Origin: CAVVST01 sp963750995
GTDB lineage: Bacteria; Acidobacteriota; Vicinamibacteria; Vicinamibacterales; UBA2999
Length of the DNA: 64,000 nucleotides
Direction of reading: 5' to 3'
Assembly (NCBI GenBank): GCA_963750995.1
Contig: CAVVST010000001.1
Span: 186,001-250,000 of the forward strand
Shown here: in pieces, positions 10,793 to 23,107 of the stretch
Layout of the letters: each line of letters begins with the position of its first letter
How positions within the stretch are numbered: position 1 is the stretch's first letter
The notes under the pieces: generated by a model
Database searches by the model: none
What the model was told of the DNA's origin: nothing
Seen by the model: only the letters and a program-made list of their open reading frames with translations
Translations under genes and position numbers: made by a program

Positions 10793-12184
10793 ATGGCGGC
10801 GCAGCGCAGAATCGATCTCGTCCTCGACTCGGTCAAGCGACTGCTGCGCATTGGTGCGACCGCCAACCTGCTGAACCTGCTGCAGAAGCAGCATCCCGCC
10901 GACCTCGCCCAGGTCTTCAGCGAGCTGCCCGACAAGGATCGCGAGGCGGCCTTCAGCCTGCTCGCCGAGCGCAACGGCCGGCTGGCGATGGAGGCCGTCT
11001 CCGAGCTCGGTCCGGAGGCGGGCGCGGCGCTGCTCGCCACCCGCTCGGCCGAAGAGATCGCCAAGCTCGCGCAGGAGATTCCCTCCGACGACGCCGCGGC
11101 GCTGATCGACTACCTGCCGGAGGAGCTGTCGGCGGCGGTCCTCGACCTGATGCGCCCGAAGGAGTCGGGCGTCGTCGAGAACCTGCTCGAGTACGACGAG
11201 CAGACAGCCGGCCGCATCATGAACCCGCATGTCTTCGCGCTGAGCGAAGACATGACGGTGGGCGAGGCCATCACCGAGCTCCAGACCAACCGCGACGTCG
11301 AGATGGTCTTCTATCTCTACGTCGTCGACGAGCGCCGGCACCTGGTGGGCGTGGTCGTCGCTGCGCCGCCTGCTGCTGGTCTCGCCGGAGACGCCGCTCA
11401 AGCGGATCATGACGGCGGACCTGATCAGCGCGCGCGTCGACATGGACCAGGAGGAGGTCGCGCGGCAGGTCGCCGTCGTACAACCTGCTGGCGATTCCGG
11501 TGGTCGACGAAGAGAACAAGCTGGTCGGCGTCATCACGGTGGACGACGTCATCGACGTCATCAAGGACGAGGCGACCGAGGACATCTATCGTCTGGCCGG
11601 CGTGGCCGGCGACGAGCGGGCGTTCACGCCGGCGGGCGAGTCGCTGCGCAAGCGGCTGCCGTGGCTGGGCGTGAACCTCGTGACGGCGTTCCTGGCGGCG
11701 TCGGTGGTGGCGCTGTTCGAGGGCACGATCGAGCGCATCACGGCGCTGGCGGTGTTCATGCCGATCGTCGCCGGCATGGGCGGCAATGCCGCCACCCAGA
11801 CGCTGACGGTCATCGTCCGCGGCATCGCGCTCGGCGAGCTGACGCTGGAGCAATTCGCGCAAGGCGCTGCTCAAGGAAGCGCCGGTCGGCATCGGCAACG
11901 GCGTCGTGCTCGGCGCTGGTCGCGGCGCTCGTGGCGTGGGCCACGCGCGGCAACCCGGTGCTCGGGCCTGGTGCTGGGCGCGGCGATGATCATCAACATG
12001 TTCGTGGCGGCGACCGCCGGGCACGCTGGTGCCGCTCGGGCTGCGCGCGGCCAACATGGACCCGGCGCTGGCGTCGTCGGTGTTCATCACGACGATGACC
12101 GACGTCTTCGGGTTCTTCTCGTTCCTCGGCCTGGCGACCGTGTTCGCTGCGCAGTTGTGCGTCGCGGCCTGGCTCGGCCGTTAG
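10793..12184 (+). CDS. mgtE: Magnesium transporter MgtE (several frameshifts)
   Basis: Mg2+ channel gated by its cytosolic domain. The superhelical MgtE_N domain (HPADLAQVFSELPDKDRE) comes first, then a CBS pair (TAGRIMNP, then NLLAIPVVDEENKLVGVITV), a connecting helix and five membrane helices with the family signature PIVAGMGGNAATQTLTVIVR. About 460 residues when repaired. At least six indels lie between 11357 and 12022. A second Mg2+ system (corA) and a CorC-like protein are within 12 kb. Confidence 0.9.
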
Positions 12185-12216
12185 CACGGTATACCGAGTA
12201 GAATCGGGCACAGTTC

Positions 12217-12951
12217 GTGCCGCTGTACACCGCCGACGCGTTGGTGCTCCGCACCTACAAGCTCGGCGAAGCCGATCGCATCGTCGTGTTCCTGACCCGC
12301 GACCGCGGCAAGAAGCGCGGCGTCGCCAAGGGCGCACGGCGGCCGCGGTCGCGGTTCGTCGGCGCGCTGGAGCCGCTGACCGAGGTCCGCGTGGCGTATT
12401 TCGAGAAGGAGAGGCGCGAACTGGTGGGATTGAACTACGCGGAGACCGTCCGGTCGCCGCTTGGGCTTGTAGGTGGCCCCAGGCCAGGCGGCCCTGAAAA
12501 TCCGACTCTACGAGACGGGCCTCCGGCGCCGACTGCGTCTGGCTCCGATGCGCCCGGCTCTGATGCGCTCGGGTATGTCAGCTATTTCGCGGAACTGCTC
12601 GACGAGTGGGCGCAGGACGCCGACGCCGACGAGCGCCTGTACCGGCTTGGTGCATCGATGCTGAATGCGCTGTCGGGCGGCGCGCCCGTCGAGCCGCTTG
12701 CGCGCTATTTCGAATACTGGCTGCTGCGGCTCCAGGGTGTGTATCCGGAAGCGCAAGGGGACGCTTTCGGAGCCGGCGATGGCATTTCTCGCCGCATCCC
12801 GCAGCGTGAGCCCGGATCGCGTGAGCGAGCTGCCGGCCGAGCGCAGGACGCTCAAAGAGCTGGAGCAGGTGCACCGCGGCCTGATCGCCATGCACCTGGA
12901 GAAGACTTGAAATCGGATCGCGTCCTGCGCGACCTGCGCCGGCACAACTAA
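12217..12951 (+). CDS. recO: DNA repair protein RecO (frame interrupted)
   Basis: RecF-pathway mediator that loads RecA on SSB-coated DNA. The N-terminal OB-fold (LYTADALVLRTYKLGEADRI, GVAKGARRPRSRFVGALEPL) and the central helical block (YVSYFAELLDEWA, LRLQGVYPE) are clear. Two compensating indels near 12760 and 12897 displace the frame; between them the other frame reads SPDRVSELPAERRTLKEL, after which LKSDRVLRDLRRHN ends the protein. About 30 Pro/Gly-rich residues are inserted before the helical block. I see none of the zinc-finger cysteines found in many RecO proteins. Confidence 0.82.
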   Translation: MPLYTADALVLRTYKLGEADRIVVFLTRDRGKKRGVAKGARRPRSRFVGALEPLTEVRVAYFEKERRELVGLNYAETVRSPLGLVGGPRPGGPENPTLRDGPPAPTASGSDAPGSDALGYVSYFAELLDEWAQDADADERLYRLGASMLNALSGGAPVEPLARYFEYWLLRLQGVYPEAQGDAFGAGDGISRRIPQREPGSRERAAGRAQDAQRAGAGAPRPDRHAPGEDLKSDRVLRDLRRHN

Positions 12952-12966
12952 GGCGCGGCGACCTTC

Positions 12967-13845
12967 GTGACTTTCCAGGACCTGATTCTCAAGCTTTCGG
13001 CTTTCTGGGCCTCGCACGGCTGCCTGCTGCAGCAGCCGCTCGATCTCGAGGTCGGCGCGGGCACGTCCCACCCCGAGACGCTCTTCCGCGTGCTCGGGCC
13101 CAAGCCGTGGAGCGTGGCCTACGTCCAGCCCTCGCGCCGGCCCGACGACGGCCGCTTCGGACAGAACCCGAACCGGCTGTTCAAGCACCACCAGTACCAG
13201 GTCATCCTCAAACCATCGCCGGACGAAGTGCAGCAGATTTATCTCGACAGCCTGGAGGCGTGCGGGATCAATCCGCGGCAGCACGACATCCGGTTCGAGG
13301 AAGACAACTGGGAATCGCCCACGCTTGGAGCATGGGGCATCGGCTGGCAGGTGATGCTCGACGGGCTCGAGATCACGCAGTTCACCTACTTCCAGCAGGT
13401 GGGTGGCATGGACCTCGATCCGATCTCCTGCGAGATCACCTACGGGCTCGAGCGCATCGCGATGTTCCTGCAGCGCGTCGACAACGTCTTCGATCTCGAA
13501 TGGGGCGGCGGCGTGAAGTACGGCGAGGTGCGGTTGCAGGAGGAGATCGAGCAGTCGAAGTACGCATTCGGACAGGTGGACATGCCGGCGGAAGCCTTTG
13601 CGCAGGTGCACCGGGATCTTTTCGATCGGTATTACACGTTCGCCGAGACGCTCCTGGCCTCTGGGCTGGTCTGGCCCGCGCTCGAGCACTGCCTGAAGTG
13701 CTCGCACCTGTTTAATGTCCTCGATTCGAGCGGCAGTATCGGCGTGACGGAGCGGACGGCGTACATCCTGCGCGTCAGGCAGCTCGCCGTGCGGATTGCC
13801 AAGGCGTACGTGGACGATCCCGCGACGCAGGCGGAAAGCGCGTAG
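12967..13845 (+). CDS. glyQ: Glycyl-tRNA synthetase alpha subunit
   Basis: Catalytic alpha subunit of the heterotetrameric bacterial glycyl-tRNA synthetase. 292 residues from a GTG start and fully intact. Hallmarks are GCLLQQPLDLEVGAGTSHPE, YVQPSRRPDDGRFG and NRLFKHHQYQVILKPSP. Located directly upstream of glyS (3 nt gap) and downstream of recO, the standard recO-glyQ-glyS-ppdK order. Confidence 0.97.
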   Translation: MTFQDLILKLSAFWASHGCLLQQPLDLEVGAGTSHPETLFRVLGPKPWSVAYVQPSRRPDDGRFGQNPNRLFKHHQYQVILKPSPDEVQQIYLDSLEACGINPRQHDIRFEEDNWESPTLGAWGIGWQVMLDGLEITQFTYFQQVGGMDLDPISCEITYGLERIAMFLQRVDNVFDLEWGGGVKYGEVRLQEEIEQSKYAFGQVDMPAEAFAQVHRDLFDRYYTFAETLLASGLVWPALEHCLKCSHLFNVLDSSGSIGVTERTAYILRVRQLAVRIAKAYVDDPATQAESA

Positions 13846-13848
13846 CGC

Positions 13849-16050
13849 ATGGACCGCGAACTGCTGATCGAGATCGGCTGCGAAGAGATTCCCGCGAGCT
13901 GGCTGCCCGGGCTGACCCGCCAGATCGCCACGCACCTCGATGCGCGCTTGAAGGAGTTCAGGTTGACGCCGGCGTCGCGCGCCGAGGGTTACAGCACGCC
14001 GAGGCGGCTGACCGCGAGGGTGGCGAAGCTGGCCGAGCGTCAGACCGACTTCGAGGAACTCGTGACCGGCCCGCCTGTCACGGCGGCGTACCAGAAGGAC
14101 GGCACCCCGACGTCCGCCGCCACAGGTTTTGCCAGGAAATACGGCGTCGATGTCACGACGCTCGAAAAGAGCCAGACGCCCAAGGGCCCTTACCTGGCGT
14201 ATCGCGTACAGCAACGCGGCAAGGCCGCCGTCGACGTGCTGGCCGACGTCATGGGCGGGCTGCTGCGCGACCTGACGTTCCCGAAGCAGATGCGCTGGGA
14301 CGCATATCTCGAGGACGGCAGGGGCCCGCTCGTCTTCGCGAGGCCGATTCGCTGGCTGGTGCTGATGTACGGCGGCCGCGTCGTGCCTTTCGTGATCCGC
14401 CGCACCGAACAGGCGCAGGGTCCCAACGTCCAGGACATCCGGTCGGGGTCGCAGACCTACGGACACCGCTTTCTGACGACGAGCGGCCGCGCGGGACGCG
14501 CGATCAAGGTCAAGACGTTCGAGGACTACCAGGATCGGCTGGTCGAGAATTTCGTCATTCTCGATCGGGCGGAACGCGAGTCGCGGATCAAGCGCGAGCT
14601 CGAAACACACGCCCGCCGGCTCGGCGGCCGCGTCAGCGGACTCGTCGCCGCGCACTCGTCGCTGCTGCAGGAAGTGCCCGATCTTGTCGAATATCCCGCT
14701 GTCGTCGCCGGACACTTCCCGGTGGAGTTCCTCCAGCTTCCGGAAGAAGTGCTGACGACGACGATGATTCATCACCAGCACTACTTCCCGGTGGTGGACG
14801 AGGACGGCAAACTGAAGCCGGCATTCCTGGCGGTGACGAATACGCAGCCGGAAAAGCCGGAGGTCATTGCCCGCAACGGCGAGCGTGTCCTGACAGCCAG
14901 GCTGCGCGACGCGCGATTCTTCTGGGACGAGGACCGCAAGGTGACGCTGGAATCGCGGATCCCGCGTCTCGCGACGATCCTGTTCCACAAGAAGCTCGGC
15001 ACCTATCGTGAGAAGGCGGAGCGCATCGCCGCACTGGCAAAGTGGATCGCCGAGACGGCGTTCGAACGCCCCCAGTCAGCCGCGTATGCGGAACAGGCCG
15101 GACGGCTGGTCAAGGCCGACCTGGCCACCGACATGGTGCGCGAGCTGACCGAGCTGCAGGGCACCATGGGCGGTATCTACGCGCGCGAAGAAGGACTGCC
15201 GGAGCCGGTGTGGAAGGCGATCTACTACCACTACCTGCCAGTGGGTGTTGAAGCCGATGCGCCCCCCTCACGTCAGCAACTGGGCGGCGCCGCGATCACA
15301 TGGTCGGCGGTGTCGCTGGCCGACAAACTCGACTCGGTCGTCGGGATGTTCACGGCGGGCGAGCGGCCGACGGGGTCGCGCGATCCGCTGGGTCTGCGCC
15401 GCCAGGCCCAGGGCGCAGTGAAAATCCTGGCCGACCTGCCCGAGCTGACGGGGCTCAACGCGCGGCTGCCGATCGGTCCGTTGCTTGTGCGCGCGTCGGA
15501 GCCGTTCGGCGGGTTTGGTGACTGCGCGGCGCCTCTCCATACATTCATGTCCGATCGGCTCGGATATCTGCTCGAACAGCGTGGTTACGACGTGCGCAAC
15601 GTCAGGGCCGTGCTGCACGGCGGCATCGAGCGTACGAGCCCGCTCGACGCGCGCCTCAAGCTCGAAGCGTTGGCGCAGATGAGCGGATCCGAGGCACTGC
15701 TGGGCGTGGCCACACTGTTGAAGCGGGTCAAGAACATCAGCAAAGGCGTTGGCGCCGTTGACGGCTGGCCGGGTCTCCAGGCGCGGCTGGTCGAACCGGC
15801 GGAAAAGGCGCTGTGGTCGCAAGTCGATTCGCGCGCGCCCGGCATTCGTGAGGCGGCGGCCAAAGGCGACTACCGCGAGGCATTTGCCGGCATCGCGGCG
15901 CTGCAGCCCGCGGTCGCGAAGTTCTTCGACGACGTGCTGGTGATGGCGGACGACGAGGCGCTCCGGCGGGTCCGGCTGGCGTTGGTCGCGGCTTTGCGTG
16001 ATCTCATCCTCGACATCGCTGACATTTCTGAGATCGTCACGGAGGCGTGA
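13849..16050 (+). CDS. glyS: Glycyl-tRNA synthetase beta subunit
   Basis: tRNA-binding beta subunit, 733 residues, intact. N-terminal LLIEIGCEEIPASWLP, the mid-region VLTTTMIHHQHYFPV and the KADLATDMVRELTELQGTMG block are typical; the C-terminal part is a DALR-like anticodon-binding domain. Slightly longer than the E. coli protein. It contrasts with the first 13 kb in having no frame break over 2.2 kb. Confidence 0.97.
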   Translation: MDRELLIEIGCEEIPASWLPGLTRQIATHLDARLKEFRLTPASRAEGYSTPRRLTARVAKLAERQTDFEELVTGPPVTAAYQKDGTPTSAATGFARKYGVDVTTLEKSQTPKGPYLAYRVQQRGKAAVDVLADVMGGLLRDLTFPKQMRWDAYLEDGRGPLVFARPIRWLVLMYGGRVVPFVIRRTEQAQGPNVQDIRSGSQTYGHRFLTTSGRAGRAIKVKTFEDYQDRLVENFVILDRAERESRIKRELETHARRLGGRVSGLVAAHSSLLQEVPDLVEYPAVVAGHFPVEFLQLPEEVLTTTMIHHQHYFPVVDEDGKLKPAFLAVTNTQPEKPEVIARNGERVLTARLRDARFFWDEDRKVTLESRIPRLATILFHKKLGTYREKAERIAALAKWIAETAFERPQSAAYAEQAGRLVKADLATDMVRELTELQGTMGGIYAREEGLPEPVWKAIYYHYLPVGVEADAPPSRQQLGGAAITWSAVSLADKLDSVVGMFTAGERPTGSRDPLGLRRQAQGAVKILADLPELTGLNARLPIGPLLVRASEPFGGFGDCAAPLHTFMSDRLGYLLEQRGYDVRNVRAVLHGGIERTSPLDARLKLEALAQMSGSEALLGVATLLKRVKNISKGVGAVDGWPGLQARLVEPAEKALWSQVDSRAPGIREAAAKGDYREAFAGIAALQPAVAKFFDDVLVMADDEALRRVRLALVAALRDLILDIADISEIVTEA

Positions 16051-16059
16051 GAGTTACGA

Positions 16060-18807
<2,748 letters not shown>

Positions 18808-18824
18808 TGCCGGGTCCGCTTCGC

Positions 18825-18863
18825 CCCTCGGCCAGCTCGGGACGCCCTGAGCCTGTCGAAGGG
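18825..18863. repeat. Dispersed palindrome, CCYTCGAC family (copy 2)
   Basis: CCCTCGGCcaGCTCGGG and its partner CCCTGAGCctGTCGAAGGG form two interleaved arms just after ppdK. The layout matches 9167-9205 and 24129-24170. Confidence 0.55.
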
Positions 18864-18884
18864 CGCGGAACCAGGCCTACGTAA

Positions 18885-18910
18885 GGCGGCTTCCGCGGAG
18901 CGGAGCCGCC
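18885..18910. repeat. Palindrome abutting the corA start (copy 2)
   Basis: GGCGGCTTCCGC, spacer GGA, GCGGAGCCGCC. Same 12-3-11 layout as 1688-1713 and also 3-8 nt from a start codon. The arm change G to C is balanced by C to G on the other side. Confidence 0.6.
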
Positions 18911-18915
18911 GGGTC

Positions 18916-19881
18916 ATGATCAGCATTTACGTACATCAGAACGGCGACACGACGTGCGCGGACTCGATCGACCCTGCTTGGCTGAAGAAGGGATCCCGGG
19001 TCACGCTCTGGGTTGACCTCGTCGCGCCCGCCCCCGAGGAAAGCCGGATCCTGACCGACGTTTTTCATTTCCATCCGCTCGCCGTCGAAGACGCGCTCAG
19101 CGCCATCCACCATCCCAAGATTGAAACCTACGACGGCTACCTCTACCTCATCCTGCACGGCATCGACTTCAGGGTGGAGGAGCACTGGTTCGCCACCCGC
19201 GACGTCGATTTCTTCCTCGGGCCGAACTATCTCGTCACGGTGCACGACGGCAGTTCCCGCAGCATCGCCGCGCTCAAGCGCGTGTGCGACAAGCACGACC
19301 GGATCCTCGGCGAAGGCCCGGCGGCCCTGCTGCATCGCATCGTCGACGTGATGGTCGACCACTACCGGCCCGAGATCGAGTCGCTCGAGCAGCACATGAA
19401 CGTGCTCGAGGACCAGGCCATCCTGGGCGATAAGCCCGACCTGGTACGTGACATTCTCGCGCTCAAGCGCGACCTGGCGTCGTTGCGGCGGGTGCTGATT
19501 CCGCAGCGCGACGCGGTCGGCCGTCTCGCGCGCCGGGAGTTTCCCATCATCAACGACGAGCTAACCTATCGTTTCCGCGACGTCTACGATCACCTCGTGC
19601 GGCTCTCCGACGAAGCGACGCTCCTGCAGGACCGGGTGACGGGCATCCTCGAGGCGCACCTCTCGACGATCTCAAACCGCCTCAACATGGTGATGAAGGT
19701 CCTGACGGTCATGTCTACGATCTTCCTGCCGTTGACGGTGCTGACCGGGATGTGGGGCATGAACGTGCCGTTGCCGGAATTCCCGGGCGGCCCGGCGACG
19801 CAGTTCTGGTGGGTCTTCGGTCTCATGGTTGTGATCTCCACCGCAATGCTTGCCGTCTTCCGGCGCAACGGCTGGCTCTAG
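18916..19881 (+). CDS. corA: CorA-family divalent cation channel
   Basis: Pentameric Mg2+/Co2+ channel of 321 residues. A large N-terminal cytosolic domain (FHFHPLAVEDALSAIHHPKI), a long stalk helix and two C-terminal membrane helices are seen; the signature loop is GMWGMNVPLPEFPG with the essential G-M-N. Intact. The start lies just behind a hairpin that may sequester or set the initiation site. mutL follows after 2 nt. Confidence 0.93.
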   Translation: MISIYVHQNGDTTCADSIDPAWLKKGSRVTLWVDLVAPAPEESRILTDVFHFHPLAVEDALSAIHHPKIETYDGYLYLILHGIDFRVEEHWFATRDVDFFLGPNYLVTVHDGSSRSIAALKRVCDKHDRILGEGPAALLHRIVDVMVDHYRPEIESLEQHMNVLEDQAILGDKPDLVRDILALKRDLASLRRVLIPQRDAVGRLARREFPIINDELTYRFRDVYDHLVRLSDEATLLQDRVTGILEAHLSTISNRLNMVMKVLTVMSTIFLPLTVLTGMWGMNVPLPEFPGGPATQFWWVFGLMVVISTAMLAVFRRNGWL

Positions 19882-19883
19882 AC

Positions 19884-21666
19884 GTGGGTCGCATCCAGGT
19901 CCTTCCCGGCGATCTCGCGAACCAGATTGCGGCGGGCGAAGTCGTCGAGCGGCCGGCCTCGGTGATCAAGGAGCTGGTCGAAAACTCGATCGATGCCGGC
20001 GCGCGGCGTGTTGCCATCGCCATCGAACTCGGCGGCAAGAAGCTGATTCACGTCGAGGACGACGGCGAGGGGATGGAGCCGGACGACGCCCGGCTGGCCG
20101 TCGAACGGCATGCGACCAGCAAGATCCGGCGTGCGGAGGACCTGGAGGGAATCGCGACGCTCGGTTTCCGTGGGGAGGCGCTGCCCAGCATCGCATCGGT
20201 CTCGCATTTCGTTCTGCGCAGCCGTGCCCGCGGCGCCGACTCGGGCACCGCCATCCGCATCAACGGCGGCGCCGTCGCGGCGGTGGCCGAAGTGGGGATG
20301 GCCGAGGGGACGTCGATCGACGTCGGCGATCTCTTCTACAACCTGCCCGCCCGCCGAAAGTTCCTGAAGTCCGATGGCGCCGAGTCCGCGCAGGTCTCCC
20401 GCATCGTTACCCAGCTCGCGCTCTGTTATCCCGAGATTGGCTTCACGTTGACGAGCGCCGGACGCAAGGTGATTCAGTGTCCACCGGTCGCCTCGGTGCG
20501 GGATCGGCTGTATCAGCTCTACGGCGAGCGGACCGATCTCGTCGAGGTGCGGCGCGATACCGGCGATGTGAAGGTTCTCGGCTACGTCGCCGCGCTGGCC
20601 GAGCAGGGGCCCACACGCGGGCCGCAGAACGTCTTCGTGAACCGGCGGATCGTGAAGGACCGGACCATCGCGCACGCCATCATCGATTCATACAGCGTCG
20701 CGTCAATCAAGGAACGCAGTCCCGAGGTGCACCTGTTCATCACGATGCCGCCGGCGCAGGTCGACGTGAACGTCCACCCGACCAAGGCGGAGGTGCGCTT
20801 CCGCGATCAGTCGCACATGCACGAGGTGATTCGGCGGACGCTGGGCGACGCCCTCGGGCGCGGCCCTGTACCCGAGTTCCAGTTCGAAGCGCAATCCCCG
20901 TACGATCGCCCCGCGACGACGCTGCCTCTGCCGACCACCTACGCCGGAACGTTTCCGAGCCGCTGGACCTCACCGACCGGCGGAAGTGCGATCGCACCGA
21001 CAGATCGAGAGCGGGTTCGCACCGATAGTCGACAGGTCGATTGCACCGACCGGTGACAACCTCATTGCACCGACGGCGGAGTCGATGATCCGTCCGATGA
21101 TTGCTCTTGGCCAGTTTCGCGACACGTTCATCATCGCCGTGGACGAGGAAGGCATCGCGATCGTCGACCAGCATGTCGCCCATGAGCGGGTGCTCTTCGA
21201 ACGGATCATGGAGCGGCTGAGCGGCGGCCGCCTGGAGAGCCAGCGCCTCCTCGAGCCGATGCTGATCGAGTTGCCGGCGGCGGCGCGTCAGGCACTGTCG
21301 GCGCATACGGCTGAGCTCGAGCGGCTCGGATTCGAGGTCGAAGAGTTCGGCGGGGATGCGATTCGCCTGATCTCGGTCCCGGCGCTTCTGCGCCGGGAGG
21401 AATGCGATGCCGCCATTCGCGCCCTGGCGGAGGATCTGGAAGGGCTCGATCGAGGCTCGGGGGTGGATGCGGCGCTCAAACGCACGGCCGCGACGATGGC
21501 CTGCCATGCTGCAGTGAAGGCGAATTACCCGCTCACGGCAGAAAAAATGGCACACATTCTTGAAGAACTGCGCCGGACTGCATATTCAACCATTTGCCCT
21601 CACGGACGTCCCGTCATGCTGCGGTTGACGCGGCGGGAGGTCGAGAAGAATTTCCAGCGGATATAA
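19884..21666 (+). CDS. mutL: DNA mismatch repair protein MutL (frame break in linker)
   Basis: GHKL ATPase coordinating mismatch repair. The N-terminal ATPase has NQIAAGEVVERPASVIKELV, DDGEGM and GFRGEALPSI; the C-terminal dimerisation domain has GQFRDTFIIAVDEEGIAIVDQHVAHER and CPHGRPV. The two halves are in different frames, joined somewhere in 20986-21053 in the non-conserved linker, which also carries repeated I-A-P-T peptides. GTG start. About 590 residues; the DQHVAHER block and the CPHGRP block suggest an endonuclease-type MutL, but the full set of metal ligands was not checked. Confidence 0.92.
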
Positions 21667-21685
21667 CTTCATAACGCGTTCTTGT

Positions 21686-21714
21686 TTGACATCGCCCGAG
21701 TGCGATCGTACAGT
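21686..21714 (+). promoter_or_regulatory. Sigma70-type promoter of the trypsin-like gene
   Basis: TTGACA at 21686-21691, exactly 17 nt, then TACAGT at 21709-21714. The best promoter match in the window; it gives an 80-nt leader to the GTG at 21794. Confidence 0.65.
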
Positions 21715-21793
21715 TAACCTCGCTCGCAATTAGCTGACAATTAAGCGGTTATCTCTTCCGTTCCCAACGGCTGGGGACAGGTCGGAGCGCGTA

Positions 21794-23107
21794 GTGTCTG
21801 TACGCAGGTTGATCCTCTACGCCGGTTTGACATTCTCGCTGTCGTCGCTCGCGTTCAGCCTTGGCAGCTGGTCCGCGCAGCACTCGATGGCGCAGCAGAT
21901 TGCCGACAACGACGCTCGCCTGTCGGCGCTTCAGGACAACCTGGCTCGCGGCATTCTTCGCTCGCGCGAAGGGGCAGTCGTTCCCTCGGGCACAGACGGT
22001 CAGCGTCAGCCGGAGATCGTTCCTGCTGATGGCCAGGCGCAGAGCGCGCTGATAGACGAGATCAAGCGGCAGCTCCAGAGCGAGATGGGGCTGATGCCGG
22101 TGCGCCTGCTGCGCGAGCGGCGCGACAGCTTCGTCGAGCTCAACGCCGTCGACAACTTCGGCAAGACCAGCTACGGCACGGCCGGCTACATCGGCGAGGG
22201 CTACTTCATCACCGTCAAGCACGGCGTGATTGCACTGGACGATCCCGGCGAGGGGCGCGACGGCCGGCGTATTGTCTCGATTACCATCCGCTACAAGAAC
22301 AAGGATCTGCCCGCCACCGTCGTCGACAGCGGCGACGCCAATGTCGAGGTGCACTCGGGCGACTGGGCGATCATCCGCATTCGCGGCAATGTGGATCTAC
22401 CGGCGCTGCGGATCGACACCGCCTACAACTACGACTTCGCCGAGCCCATCTTCCGGCTGGGCAACGACTACTCGAAGGGCATCATCCTGAGCACCGGCTA
22501 CGTCGGGCAGCGCACGACGAACGGCCTCGTAACCTGCCTGACCGACGGCCATCCCGGCGTGTCCGGTGGCGGGGTCCTGAACCAGCAGGGCGACCTGGTG
22601 GGGATTCCGATTGGACGAATGCAGGGCGACTATCGCTTCTCGTTCATCCTGCCGGTGCGGCCCGAGATGTTCCGCAAGATTCCCGGCCTCATACCCGTCG
22701 ACGACGGCGAAAAGGTTGCCCTGCGTAGGCGGAGGCCTTTAGCCTCCGCTACCGCCGATCAGTTTTCTTCGCTCTCCACTCCTCCAGCCGTTTTCGAATC
22801 TCTTTCTCGAACCCGCGATCGACCGGTTTGTAGAACTGCCGGCCGGCGAGCGATTCCGGCAGGCACGTCATGTCGGCAACCGCGTCCGGCTCGTCATGGG
22901 CGTAGCGGTAGTCCTTCCCGTACGACAGGTCCTTCATCAACTTCGTCGGCGCGTTGCGCAGATGCAGCGGCACCGGGTCGGCGGCCTGCGTATGCGCATC
23001 GGCGGCGGCGGCGCCATAGGCGGTATAGACGGCATTGCTCTTCGGGGCGGTCGCCAGGTAGATGGCCGCTTGCGCGAGGGCGGTGTTGCCCTCGGGCATG
23101 CCGATGA
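21794..23107 (+). CDS. Membrane-anchored/exported trypsin-fold protein (no clear stop)
   Basis: An N-terminal hydrophobic segment (residues ~5-25), a coiled-coil-like spacer and then a chymotrypsin-fold domain: TAGYIGEGYFITVKHGVIAL with H as the likely catalytic His, SGDWAIIRI supplying Asp, and GHPGVSGGGVLNQQGDLVGI, where the Ser of G-x-S-G-G is the nucleophile. The recognisable protein ends near 22720 (IPGLIPVDDGEK). The open frame runs on, antisense to rarA, to 23107; a lost stop at the palindrome 22725-22752 is more likely. Probably an extracytoplasmic protease of unknown target. Confidence 0.72.
   Translation: MSVRRLILYAGLTFSLSSLAFSLGSWSAQHSMAQQIADNDARLSALQDNLARGILRSREGAVVPSGTDGQRQPEIVPADGQAQSALIDEIKRQLQSEMGLMPVRLLRERRDSFVELNAVDNFGKTSYGTAGYIGEGYFITVKHGVIALDDPGEGRDGRRIVSITIRYKNKDLPATVVDSGDANVEVHSGDWAIIRIRGNVDLPALRIDTAYNYDFAEPIFRLGNDYSKGIILSTGYVGQRTTNGLVTCLTDGHPGVSGGGVLNQQGDLVGIPIGRMQGDYRFSFILPVRPEMFRKIPGLIPVDDGEKVALRRRRPLASATADQFSSLSTPPAVFESLSRTRDRPVCRTAGRRAIPAGTSCRQPRPARHGRSGSPSRTTGPSSTSSARCADAAAPGRRPAYAHRRRRRHRRYRRHCSSGRSPGRWPLARGRCCPRACR
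22725..22752. repeat. Convergent-junction palindrome, TTTA-loop variant
   Basis: GTAGGCGGAGGC, loop CTTTA, GCCTCCGCTAC. It lies between two converging genes and contains the TAG stop of rarA (minus strand, 22749-22751). It belongs with the TTCA/TGAA-loop palindromes at 27.9, 53.9 and 57.9 kb. Confidence 0.6.

Noticed and set aside
12508..14988. Very long open frame on - opposite recO, glyQ and glyS
   Set aside because: High-GC shadow of three conserved genes; its peptide has no family signature.
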